Positions 44,667 to 53,091 of a stretch of 64,000 nucleotides of DNA are shown here, in pieces. Position numbers and translations under genes: made by a program. The notes beneath the pieces are model-generated. The model saw only the letters and a program-made list of their open reading frames with translations, made no database searches and was not told where the DNA came from. Source of the stretch: Acidobacteriota bacterium (GTDB lineage: Bacteria > Acidobacteriota > Terriglobia > Terriglobales > Acidobacteriaceae); the NCBI GenBank assembly GCA_016196065.1, contig JACPYL010000010.1, positions 1,984,001 through 2,048,000 on the forward strand, read 5' to 3'. How positions within the stretch are numbered: position 1 is the stretch's first letter; each line of letters starts with the position of its first letter.

Positions 44667-45436
44667 TTTCTACCATATCCGTTCCGGCCCGACAATTTTC
44701 CTGGGAACATCTGTTTGCGCAGTTTCTCCAAGCCTCGATAGTAATGGTTCCGGATGTTGCCCAAGGATTGATCCAGCTTCGCGGCGATCTCAGCGAATGT
44801 GTATCCCTCGTAGAAATGCAGACTGAGAGTATTACGCTGGTCTTCGCTGAGGGTGTCGAGAAGTCCTTGGATGGTCGTATTTCCGACCAGTTCGTATGGG
44901 AAATCGGTTCCTCCGACCGCGTTCGACCGGAGATCGAATACTGCAGCCGCCTCATTGAGTTCGACCTGTGTGTAGAAGTGGCGCGATTGGAGGGCTCGGC
45001 GTTTGTCGAATGCGCGGTGGTAGGTCATCTGGATGATCCAGGACCGCGCTGAACTCTTGGCGCTGTCGAAGGTTCCGCACTTGCGGTGAATGTACAGGAA
45101 GACTTCTTGAAGGAGGTCGTCAGCTTCCGAGCTATCTCTCAGGATGCGGAGTGCTACTCCGCGCACCAGGCGTGCATAGCGGCGGAAGAGGTGCGCCAGC
45201 GCTTCCGCGTCGTTGTTATAAATATTCTCAACTAAGAGCTCGTCGGACCATGCCGGGCGAGATTCAAGAGGGTTCGGAGTCGCCTTTGCACGACCCATTT
45301 CTTGCCCTAGTTGTTCAACGGGTTGTTTGATTTCCAGTCCGTCAGGAGCCACATGGCTCTCTTCGAGCCCGTTCGCACGTGTCGAGATTCTCCCTCGTAG
45401 ATCTCTAGGAAAATAGCGAGCAGCTGATGAACTCAT
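44663..45436 (-). CDS. ECF sigma factor
   Basis: The 257-residue protein has sigma region 2 (ALAHLFRRYARLVRGVALRI; EADDLLQEVFLYIHRKCGTF; SARSWIIQMTYHRAFDKRR) and region 4 (LSEDQRNTLSLHFYEGYTFA, then NIRNHYYRGLEKLRKQMF). It is co-translated with the anti-sigma gene and leads a four-gene minus-strand block (sigma, anti-sigma, TonB receptor, isopeptidase), so it most likely controls uptake and degradation of the lasso peptide. The N-terminal 60 residues are unusually long. Confidence 0.9.
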   Translation of the reverse strand: MSSSAARYFPRDLRGRISTRANGLEESHVAPDGLEIKQPVEQLGQEMGRAKATPNPLESRPAWSDELLVENIYNNDAEALAHLFRRYARLVRGVALRILRDSSEADDLLQEVFLYIHRKCGTFDSAKSSARSWIIQMTYHRAFDKRRALQSRHFYTQVELNEAAAVFDLRSNAVGGTDFPYELVGNTTIQGLLDTLSEDQRNTLSLHFYEGYTFAEIAAKLDQSLGNIRNHYYRGLEKLRKQMFPGKLSGRNGYGRK

Positions 45437-45468
45437 TCTGCCTCCGGCTGCTGCTCTGAGTCACAAAT

Positions 45469-45499
45469 GTCGGTAACCACCCGTTGGCCTATTACCGAC
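45469..45499. promoter_or_regulatory. Inverted repeat in the divergent sigma / XRE promoter region
   Basis: GTCGGTAA (45469-45476) and TTACCGAC (45492-45499) are perfect inverted arms separated by 15 bases. They lie between the ECF sigma gene and the XRE gene, so one protein bound here could control both. A related GTTGCCGACAAT occurs at 45814-45825, upstream of the second XRE gene. Confidence 0.5.
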
Positions 45500-45510
45500 A
45501 ACGGAGGACG

Positions 45511-45804
45511 ATGTTCTCTCAGATGGCCAAACGTCGAAACCAATTTCAACCTCGCTCAGGTGTGGAGAAGGCGTTTGGGGAGGTCATGAAAACAACACGC
45601 GAAGAGCTCGGTCTGTCACAAATGGGACTGCACGTAAGAACCGGACTGGATCGCACTTTCATTAGTGATCTCGAACGTGGAGTGCAATGCCCGAGTCTGC
45701 GAACAATCTTTCGGGTAGCCAAGGGTCTCAACATCACTCCAAACAACCTGATCCGACGAACCGCCGAGTCTCCGTATTTCGTCTTCCCTTCTGAGGACGA
45801 GTGA
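45511..45804 (+). CDS. XRE-family HTH regulator 1
   Basis: ATG 45511 follows CGGAGG at 45502-45507; TTG 45484 would place the start inside the inverted repeat. The 97-residue protein is one XRE/Cro-C1 HTH (VMKTTREELGLSQMGLHVRT; TFISDLERGVQCPSLRTIFR) with a short C-terminal tail. Such small repressors often govern adjacent defence or mobile genes. Confidence 0.85.
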   Translation: MFSQMAKRRNQFQPRSGVEKAFGEVMKTTREELGLSQMGLHVRTGLDRTFISDLERGVQCPSLRTIFRVAKGLNITPNNLIRRTAESPYFVFPSEDE

Positions 45805-45913
45805 ACGTAGGTTGTTGCCGACAATAACGCTAATAGCTGGCGTAGTCAAGACACTTATAGGCCATTGGCTTGTGTTCCACCGCTCGGATCGTCTGTAACG
45901 TGAGGAACGTACT

Positions 45914-46237
45914 ATGGATGGGCAGGCACTTTTCGGAAGCAGAATACGTTCCCTCCGGGAAGCGGCCGATGTTTCGCGAGAACGTGCGGCGGAGCATGCC
46001 GACATCAATGCCAACTATTTAGGCGAGATCGAACGGGGGGAGAAGTGGCCGTCCATCGAGGTCATCCAGCGTTTAGCCGGAGTTCTCAGCGTGTCACCAT
46101 CTGCTTTTTTCGAGTTCGAAGGGGAAGAAAAAGACGCAGACGCGCTTCGATCTAACCTTCATAAAATGCTTGCGCGGCGGGATATCGAACAGCTTCAGCA
46201 GGCAATGCGCGTATTGCGAGCGTTATTTCAACTCTGA
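45914..46237 (+). CDS. XRE-family HTH regulator 2
   Basis: A GAGGAA site lies upstream of ATG 45914. The 107-residue protein has an XRE HTH (RIRSLREAADVSRERAAEHA; YLGEIERGEKWPSIEVIQRL) and a helical C-terminal extension rich in charged residues (about 70-107) that may dimerise. It shares a GCCGACAAT-type upstream motif with regulator 1. Confidence 0.85.
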   Translation: MDGQALFGSRIRSLREAADVSRERAAEHADINANYLGEIERGEKWPSIEVIQRLAGVLSVSPSAFFEFEGEEKDADALRSNLHKMLARRDIEQLQQAMRVLRALFQL

Positions 46238-46244
46238 CCGAATT

Positions 46245-46571
46245 TCAGACTAGCTTCTTTAGTTCGCCTATCAACTGTGACGCCAAGTCAATCGCATGAC
46301 CTACAGCTTCTTCCATCTGCTGGCCGATGGCATAAGTTTGGTCCCCAGATCTGCTGATGTAATCCTGATCCACCATACCCTCGCAGTGGGCCAACAAATG
46401 ACGCTGCTGAAACAACCGCGACAGATCCGCAATATCCGAGGCGCTTAACAAATCATCGTACCCCTTGCTAACGGCCTGGCGCCACAGCGTGGATCCCTCG
46501 GAAAGACTCTGAAAGGCATTCCCTTTCCGGGGAATGCTGGCCCCACCGCGAAGCCGCTCAAAGAGGCCCAC
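46245..46571 (-). CDS. HEPN-like domain protein, probably N-terminally truncated
   Basis: The 108-residue product carries RHLLAHCEG (about residues 57-65), fitting the Rx4-6H catalytic motif of HEPN ribonucleases, followed by VDQDYISRSGDQTYAIGQ and a terminal helix. In related larger proteins this segment is the C-terminal domain. No coherent N-terminal part is found upstream (46572-46754). It may be a relic of a defence toxin between the XRE genes and the Qat operon. Confidence 0.5.
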   Translation of the reverse strand: MGLFERLRGGASIPRKGNAFQSLSEGSTLWRQAVSKGYDDLLSASDIADLSRLFQQRHLLAHCEGMVDQDYISRSGDQTYAIGQQMEEAVGHAIDLASQLIGELKKLV

Positions 46572-46754
46572 GTTTCGTGCAGCTCACATCTTGCACACGA
46601 GGAAGCGAAAAGGCAATCGGAGCGATACCTTTCGACTAACCGACAGTCAGTCGGCTGTTCGATGCGCTGCGTCAATGGAAGTCCGCACTTTGAGCACTAA
46701 TAGCACGAATTGCATCAAATGGATTGCCAGGTAAAACGACACTGAAGAGGCTTT

Positions 46755-47504
46755 TCAGGGATTCTTGATACCTGCAAATCGCCAAATTGCCTGTTGGTTG
46801 TTTTCGATCTGCAACTGCGCATCCTCTGGCGAAATTCGCCAAATCTTCCCGAGCATACCTATCGCTTGCTGAACGGCCGCTGGCGTGAGAACCTGATCAT
46901 TCACCTTGCCAAAAGGTCCGTCGGTTTCCAGTAATATTCGGTCTCGTGGCATCGAGCTAACGCGTTGGATACCCACAGGTGTTAGAAACATCTGCGGCCC
47001 CACGGAGAACCAGCAGTCCAGCCGTTTTGCGAATTCGAGTTCGGACTTGGAACCGGTAAACCAATGGAGAATAGGAAGGCCACAGTCGCGACGCTCCTCT
47101 ATGCAGGCTAATACTTCAGTCACCGCTCGTCTGCTGTGAATGGTTAGAACCTTGCCGCCGGCTCTTTCGCAAGAATAAAGAATTTGCCTGAAGATTTTCT
47201 GTTGGAGGCCTATATGCTTGCGAAGCTGAGGTGAGCCGTCCAACCCAACTTCGCCAATGAATGCAGTACCACCGACGACGCTCTCTAGCAATGGCAGCTC
47301 GTGAGCGCGTGACTGTACGAGCTCGGGATGGAGACCGACCGCAACGTGAATGTTGGGAAAGGAATTTAGGCGCTCACGAGTTCCGTGCCATGCCTTTGGA
47401 GTCGTTGTTACGGCCAGAACCCAAATTCCCTGTGTGCGAGCGTCTTGGGCCACGCGAACATAATCAGGGTAAAGGTCCAAGTGACAATGCATGTCGGCGA
47501 TCAT
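46755..47504 (-). CDS. qatD: QatD, TatD-like metal-dependent DNase
   Basis: The 249-residue protein has TatD-family metal ligands: DMHCHLD (His6, His8 region), GEVGLDG, LTIHSRRA and LLETDGPFG. In the Qat anti-phage system the TatD-like protein is the presumed nuclease effector. Its start overlaps the qatC stop by ATGA. It is last in the four-gene minus-strand operon qatABCD. Confidence 0.88.
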   Translation of the reverse strand: MIADMHCHLDLYPDYVRVAQDARTQGIWVLAVTTTPKAWHGTRERLNSFPNIHVAVGLHPELVQSRAHELPLLESVVGGTAFIGEVGLDGSPQLRKHIGLQQKIFRQILYSCERAGGKVLTIHSRRAVTEVLACIEERRDCGLPILHWFTGSKSELEFAKRLDCWFSVGPQMFLTPVGIQRVSSMPRDRILLETDGPFGKVNDQVLTPAAVQQAIGMLGKIWRISPEDAQLQIENNQQAIWRFAGIKNP

Positions 47505-48769
47505 GCGAAATCCTTGGACACGTAATTATCCACTTCAGTCAAGCCGCGCTGGAATACACTGGCCAACTCGCGCCGCACGCTGCCGTCGACCGGCAGCGGT
47601 CCGGATCGCCGGATCCATTTTTCCGGGTCTGCACGCATCTTCAGAGCCGCAAGTCTTACAGCGAGAATATCCTCGGGATCGTCAGCCTTTGAAAGGCTCT
47701 TAAAACGGTAGTCAGTCGGGTCGTTGACCTTCGCAGAGTTGAAAGCGGCTCTTCTGATGAGACACGGAAGACATCGTCCGCATTGTCGGGACGTCCGTTT
47801 CCATTTTCCGCAGGAAACCGTGCCGGCAGACAGCTCCTTCAAGAGGGCTGGTTCCTTGCACCCACCGATCATCTCCCCCTTGGTCTTGAATTGGTAGGGA
47901 TTGACGATGCGAATATTAAGCTCAACCGCCGAGAGCATTTGCTCTATGCGGGCGATGAAGTGAGGGTGTGTGGTGCGCGTAGTTAGAGTTCCGATTCGCC
48001 TATCGGTTAGAGGCACATTGAGTGAGATAAAGCCGTTCTCTGGAAGATACATGTCCACGATCTTGGTTTCTTTACTGCGAATCGTAGAAGCGATTAGTAC
48101 GCCCAGGGCCAGAAAGAGGAAGGAACGCGCTCTCATTGAGGTGTCGTTGTCGTGCTCCCAGCGCGGATCAGGGTTTGCGGAAAAATGGCGATCTTTCTTG
48201 ATACCCAGCTGACCAACAAGCAAATCCTGTTTTTCTGCATCCTTCGGGTATGCGCAACTTACGAGATATGGGGTGCGACCCTCGGCGGTTAGGTCAAGGG
48301 CCCCGATAAAACTATCCAGCCCGCTGGAAAACAAGCACACACAATCGCACGCGGCATCCTTCCATCGCAATGTCTTTAGGCTCGGAATGGGTGCGCCCCT
48401 CGTCTCGAATTTAAGTTGCCAGATATCTCCGGTCAGGAATCTCAGGGTCTGTTCAAGCTGACCGCTGATCTGTTCCCAGGGAGAGGGATTGAGAAGTTCG
48501 ACCGTCAGCCCGATTTCACGGGTCCATCGATCGGCAGCATCGGCACGCTTCACAAAAGAGTCAGCCGCAATTACCGATAGAGCAAATGAAAGGAAATCCC
48601 AAGCACGCTGACTTGGCGCTCTTGTCAACCGACGACACTCTTCCACAATGGGATGGCCGATTCCGGCAAGTCGGCTTGTGCCAACTCCATAGAGTAGGAC
48701 TGGCACATGCCCGCTTTTCTTAGATTTCCTTGCGCGCGCAGGAGATGGGGTACAAAATAGCCGTGTCAT
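47501..48769 (-). CDS. qatC: QatC, QueC-like ATP pyrophosphatase
   Basis: The 422-residue protein contains the PPi-loop VCLFSSGLDSFIGALDL (about residues 142-158) of the QueC/adenine-nucleotide alpha hydrolase family and a C-terminal zinc-binding cluster (CGKWKRTSRQCGRCLPC). QueC makes 7-cyano-7-deazaguanine; QatC may modify nucleic acid or the QatB protein. It overlaps qatB and qatD by four bases each. Confidence 0.88.
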   Translation of the reverse strand: MTRLFCTPSPARARKSKKSGHVPVLLYGVGTSRLAGIGHPIVEECRRLTRAPSQRAWDFLSFALSVIAADSFVKRADAADRWTREIGLTVELLNPSPWEQISGQLEQTLRFLTGDIWQLKFETRGAPIPSLKTLRWKDAACDCVCLFSSGLDSFIGALDLTAEGRTPYLVSCAYPKDAEKQDLLVGQLGIKKDRHFSANPDPRWEHDNDTSMRARSFLFLALGVLIASTIRSKETKIVDMYLPENGFISLNVPLTDRRIGTLTTRTTHPHFIARIEQMLSAVELNIRIVNPYQFKTKGEMIGGCKEPALLKELSAGTVSCGKWKRTSRQCGRCLPCLIRRAAFNSAKVNDPTDYRFKSLSKADDPEDILAVRLAALKMRADPEKWIRRSGPLPVDGSVRRELASVFQRGLTEVDNYVSKDFA

Positions 48770-49533
48770 TCCACGTAGTCCTCGAATGCTTTCAGAACAG
48801 TTGCGAAAAGTTCCCGTACCACTCGATCGTACGTTCCTTTCTGAAAGTTCTTTGTGGTCTCGGAGAGAAGTGCGCGACCGTCTTTATCCACGACGACGCG
48901 AACGAGCTCGCGTAATTGAATCTCCCTGTCCATTAGGATGACGGGATCCGCCACTTTATCGAACGCATCCCCCGACTCAGCAATAACCTTTAGGTAGATT
49001 TCCTCCTCGGTGAATTTGACGAGAAGCTCCTCCAGCATTTCAAGCGACATCGCATCGGGATCAAACTCTGGTCGATCGCTTAAAACGGCACTGAGAGCTT
49101 CATCCAGGGCCGTGCGTGTGGCTTCATCATCGATGGTTCCGGTCGGGCAAAGCGCATCAACAATCCGCTCGATCACAACAGTGGTTTCGTGGCCCCGAAA
49201 AGCGGAAACGTCGAAACCGACTACACTTTCGCCGCTCCCTCCTTGTGCCAGGTCCGCAACGAGCTCCGAAAGTTTGCCTCCCGCGGATATCGCAGGCGCG
49301 AACCGCCGAGTCGCTATCGCAGATCCTCCCAACCCGGAAGAAACGAAACGGCCCAAGGCACTTCGTCCTACTCCGGCGTCCCCACCGGACACGAACCTTC
49401 CGAGCGTCGTTCGGAAACCGCGAAAGCGCTGTGAGTCAGATTCTGGTCCGGGACCTTGGTTGTCAAGGTCGGCCCAAGGTGGAACCAGAGGTGAGGCTCC
49501 GCCCGATCCTCGGTTAGAGGCCGAAGTGCCCAT
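48766..49533 (-). CDS. qatB: QatB, conserved partner protein of the Qat system
   Basis: The 255-residue protein begins with a glycine/serine-rich disordered stretch (MGTSASNRGSGGASPLVPPW) and continues with a helical domain (about 95-250). No enzymatic motif is visible. Identity rests mainly on its invariant position between the KAP ATPase and QueC-like genes. The flexible Gly-rich N-terminus fits a substrate of the neighbouring QueC-like enzyme. Confidence 0.8.
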   Translation of the reverse strand: MGTSASNRGSGGASPLVPPWADLDNQGPGPESDSQRFRGFRTTLGRFVSGGDAGVGRSALGRFVSSGLGGSAIATRRFAPAISAGGKLSELVADLAQGGSGESVVGFDVSAFRGHETTVVIERIVDALCPTGTIDDEATRTALDEALSAVLSDRPEFDPDAMSLEMLEELLVKFTEEEIYLKVIAESGDAFDKVADPVILMDREIQLRELVRVVVDKDGRALLSETTKNFQKGTYDRVVRELFATVLKAFEDYVE

Positions 49534-49536
49534 TTG

Positions 49537-51396
49537 CTAGCGACCTCCAGATATCGAGCTTCTTGATTTCCCGGTATCCACCGACTGCTTCTTCTTGACA
49601 GGCAACTTTGTCACCCACTCCTCATCCTTGAGTAACGGCACTATCCATGCTCCTCCGCTGCCCTCAGGTAGCGAGGCAATGTATTCGCCTAGCCGCGGTG
49701 CAGCAGTTGTTGCACGCTTCGCGAGAAATACTGCACCGTGAAATCCCCTCGGTACTTTTAACCAGTCGGCTGTTTTTCTGAGTTCGGTGATCAGCTGGTC
49801 CATTACCGGAACGTGGTCCCCTGGTTCCAGTGCAGTAATTGCACGCTCTGCCGCGGTCGAATGAGAGCTTGTCAACTTGAGGAGGACCTCCACCGCTTCG
49901 GCTGCCCGAGCTGAGAGGCCAGCGGTCCTGTAAGCGAGGGCAACGCTTTCCCTGCTTAGGTAGACTGCCGGTCGTAGGTCCCGGCCAGCCAACTCAGGGG
50001 GCAGCGACACCCATCGGTATAAGAACTCAACATGACGGCTGGCTTCTTTTGGACAGATAGTTTGAAACTTCTCGAGATCGTCTCGACGAGATTCCATCTC
50101 TCCCAGTATTTTGGGCTTGCCAGCTGCGGCATCATTTATCTCTCGATAGAACCATTGAACGGTATCAGTGTCCGTACATCTTTCAAGCACAGCAATTTTG
50201 GCGAGAAGCACTTCATCGAGGGCCATTCCGCGCTGCGCAGCAATTCTTCCGCGCAGCGAAATCGTGTTGAGCAATCTTTTTACAATTCGGGGATTTGCGG
50301 CTATCTCCTTCGAGGTTGCAAGGAGCGGAGCAAGTCTCTCCGCCAGCTCAAGCTTTGGGCCAAAGTCTTTTTGGTTCAACACCGTGAGAATCTCTTCACG
50401 GCTCGGATACTCCTGGCGCCAGCCATTCTGAAGGGCACCAGCCAGTAACTCCCTCAGCTTCCCGCGAGCCGCCGCATCAGCGTCGCTTCTGATTGCGAAT
50501 AGCATTGTCATATAGGCGCGCATCTCGGCGACGCCAAGCTGCGGAACGCGTATCGGAACCTGTACAAGTTTGTCCAGGTAATTCGTGACCAGAATCGGGT
50601 CATCCAAATCCTTAAAGTGTTTTCGAATAGAGTGACGAATCATGCCCTCATCAGCGGCGATTATGAACGCGGTCTTAGGCATGAACAGGAAAAGCTTCAT
50701 CGCCTCAAGAGTCTGAATAGCATGGTCGGGCAGGCATCGATCCAAGTTGTCGATGAAAACAACAACCGTCCGCTTGATGTCCTTTTCCAGGAGTTCCGAA
50801 AACTCCTTTCGAAATGCCATGATCTCCTCTGGTGGGGACTTTTCGTCCTCTGGCTTAATGAGACCCCTTGCTCCTTGCTTTACCTTGTTCAGAGCTTCCT
50901 TCCCAATTCTGAGATCTTCGGCGCTACCTTTACCTTCCATTACGTGATCATAGGCATCCATGAGCCCGGTCACTATTCCCGGCGGAACACCGAAGGCAAC
51001 AGTCGCCCCGATCTCAACCGCTTTCCCAACCGCTCGGACATAGTTCACGCGCTTCCCGAGCTGCACAATCTTTTGCAGAACAGTCCGATCCTCTTTCGCA
51101 ACCTCTTTTAGTCGCGTGGCGATTGTTTCGAGGAGCGCGGCTCTCGCATCATCAAAATCTTGGAACAGCCAGGCATCGAACTTTACGAACAGAAAGTCAG
51201 TTTGTTCGTCCTGTCCTCGACCATCTAGCAATCGCTGCTCGATGAGGGTTAATAATGATGATTTTCCCGAGCCCCATCCTCCAAAGACTCCAATAGAGAT
51301 CGGCAGCAAGGATTGTTCCTTCACCAGTTCGGCGACAAGTATGGCGAGCTCGGTGAAGTTAAGATAGTCGACTTCCGATTCAACGTCGGCCCACAT
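49537..51396 (-). CDS. qatA: QatA, KAP-family P-loop NTPase
   Basis: ATG 51396 (619 residues) is chosen over an upstream start because AAGGAAAGGGA precedes it and the KAP domain begins soon after. Walker A is GVFGGWGSGKSSLL, Walker B VVVFIDNLDRCLPDH, with two helical membrane-like segments between them (VEIGATVAFGVPPGIVTGLM), as in KAP ATPases. It is the first gene of the Qat operon, three bases from qatB. KAP NTPases are often membrane-associated sensors of infection. Confidence 0.88.
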   Translation of the reverse strand: MWADVESEVDYLNFTELAILVAELVKEQSLLPISIGVFGGWGSGKSSLLTLIEQRLLDGRGQDEQTDFLFVKFDAWLFQDFDDARAALLETIATRLKEVAKEDRTVLQKIVQLGKRVNYVRAVGKAVEIGATVAFGVPPGIVTGLMDAYDHVMEGKGSAEDLRIGKEALNKVKQGARGLIKPEDEKSPPEEIMAFRKEFSELLEKDIKRTVVVFIDNLDRCLPDHAIQTLEAMKLFLFMPKTAFIIAADEGMIRHSIRKHFKDLDDPILVTNYLDKLVQVPIRVPQLGVAEMRAYMTMLFAIRSDADAAARGKLRELLAGALQNGWRQEYPSREEILTVLNQKDFGPKLELAERLAPLLATSKEIAANPRIVKRLLNTISLRGRIAAQRGMALDEVLLAKIAVLERCTDTDTVQWFYREINDAAAGKPKILGEMESRRDDLEKFQTICPKEASRHVEFLYRWVSLPPELAGRDLRPAVYLSRESVALAYRTAGLSARAAEAVEVLLKLTSSHSTAAERAITALEPGDHVPVMDQLITELRKTADWLKVPRGFHGAVFLAKRATTAAPRLGEYIASLPEGSGGAWIVPLLKDEEWVTKLPVKKKQSVDTGKSRSSISGGR

Positions 51397-52253
51397 CAGT
51401 CCCTTTCCTTTTCCACAGCTTTCTTTCTGAGAGGATTTGTTGAAGCCACTTCGCCACTCCACAGTGATGGGAGCACGATACCCCTGGGCTTCGACTGAAG
51501 GTGTCGCTTCTATCTCGACATTGAGCTGTGGCTCCCTTCCGTGTAGCTGAACAGTCTTCCGGTCTTCTGACCGTTTCGCGCTTGAGTTTCCTCATGTAGC
51601 TCTATCCGTGCAGAGGGCCGTTGACTTTGTGTGTCCTCAGTTGAATGTTGACTTGCTGGAGATATGGACGGAGGTTGGGTTTCGCCGACAGTGAGAGTAG
51701 GGCGAAGCCAGTAACGAGTGCTGAGATCGTGTGATGTGACGGACGAGGAAGGTGCATAGTTCTCCCTGGGGAAACGGAAGTAAACTTGCCCCCTCTAAAA
51801 CAAGTTCAACAAGAGATGATACGGACTAATTCGGATCTGGCAATAGCAAATAGGTGCCAGATCGTCGCCGCCGGTGGAATCCCTTACACACCGACCGACG
51901 CTGTAGCTCTTTGACCGCTGAAAAGCGTAAACCCCGCGTCCTAGTTCGTCCCACTGGTCGCGGCGTTCTGCGATTTGCCATCGCCCCCCATCCCTTCAGC
52001 TTACATAATTCAAAGCCGAACGCACAGCAAACCCAATTCCGAATGCGATACAAACAACCCGTTCGTCGCGTCTCGCGTACCTACCTTACCCGGCATTAGG
52101 TCAACCACTGGTCTACTATTGGTTCGAGAGAGGCAGGTTCTCGGTTTCTCAGGAGCCGACTCTTGGAATATCGGTCAGCAAGCTACGGTTAAATCTTGTT
52201 CGGGAAAAAGAGGGCAAGACGACGGCAATAGATCGACATGTGAAACTAATAGT
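51397..52253. other. Intergenic stretch of about 850 bases, no supported gene
   Basis: This divergent region separates qatA from the poly-gamma-glutamate hydrolase gene. Short frames on both strands have improbable Arg/Ser-rich translations. No HTH gene, tRNA or strong repeat was recognised. It must contain promoters for both neighbours. Confidence 0.5.
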
Positions 52254-52874
52254 ATGGCAGACAGATATGAGAATTTCGCCGAGCTTGCCGCGCACGAAAG
52301 GGAAAATACAGACTTTCAGATTCGCTCGGAGACGCGGCGCGACACGCCGGCCGTTATCGCGCCGCACGGCGGAGGGATCGAGCCGGGTACATCGGAACTC
52401 GCCGAGGCCATCGCCGGCGGCGATCTTTCTTTTTATGCGTTCGAGGGACTGAAGAAAGACGGCAATGGCGTGCTGCACCTCACGAGTGATCATTTGGATG
52501 AGCCGATCGCCATAGAGCTCGTGAGCGCGTCACCAACGGTCGTGGCGCTACATGGAGAACTAAAGTGCATAGATAAGGTCGCGTTTCTCGGAGGTCTGGA
52601 CAAGGAGCTGGGACAGCGGATACGGACTGCGCTGGAAGCAGCGGAGTTTGTCGTTAGAATTCATGACAATCCTAACTTGCAGGGCGTCAACAAGAGCAAT
52701 ATTTGCAATCGCGGCCGGAGCGGCCAAGGCGTGCAGCTGGAGATGAGTCGGCCTCTACGCAAGTCATTCTTCGAGTCCTTTGACAGGAGTGGCCGCGAGC
52801 GTCCGACAAAAGCGTTCTCGAGGTTCGTGGACACGATACGCGGAGCAATCCTCGGAGAACCTGTCAAAAAATGA
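52254..52874 (+). CDS. Poly-gamma-glutamate hydrolase-family protein (PghP/DUF867-like)
   Basis: ATG 52254 gives 206 residues beginning MADRYENFAELAAHE, the usual family start; the frame continues upstream without support. Zinc-ligand motifs are visible: VIAPHGGGIEPGTSELAEAI and ALHGELK, plus HDNPNLQGVNKSNICNRGRS. Relatives in Bacillus phages degrade poly-gamma-glutamate capsule. In bacterial islands the role is unknown. It stands alone between the Qat operon and AbiE pair 3. Confidence 0.85.
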   Translation: MADRYENFAELAAHERENTDFQIRSETRRDTPAVIAPHGGGIEPGTSELAEAIAGGDLSFYAFEGLKKDGNGVLHLTSDHLDEPIAIELVSASPTVVALHGELKCIDKVAFLGGLDKELGQRIRTALEAAEFVVRIHDNPNLQGVNKSNICNRGRSGQGVQLEMSRPLRKSFFESFDRSGRERPTKAFSRFVDTIRGAILGEPVKK

Positions 52875-53051
52875 TCTCCGGCTGCCAATTCGTGGAAAGA
52901 TGAAGTTGTGCTCGCACAGAAAAAAGATCGCAAGAAAGAGTTGGAGACATACTACTTGGGAACAAGCCCGCCGTGCTTCAGGGATCTTTCCCGCCGGGAT
53001 TTATTGGAGTTTGGCTCACGTCCTCGGCGTAGCTATATTATTATACACATA

Positions 53052-53070
53052 GTTCCCATAAAACGGGAAC
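53052..53070. promoter_or_regulatory. Inverted repeat before AbiE pair 3, likely operator
   Basis: GTTCCC and GGGAAC (53052-53057, 53065-53070) form a 6-7-6 inverted repeat, 21 bases upstream of the GTG start of the antitoxin gene, in an AT-rich promoter region. This matches the position of palindromes before the other AbiE pairs. Confidence 0.55.
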
Positions 53071-53091
53071 TTAACGTGATATTATATAGCC

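Noticed and set aside
46445-46675. Alternative minus-strand frame overlapping the HEPN fragment
   Set aside because: Its translation lacks the Rx4-6H motif and is Arg/Pro-rich; the other frame carries the domain.
51826-52253. Arg-rich frames between qatA and the PGA hydrolase gene
   Set aside because: Translations look random and no start signals are present.
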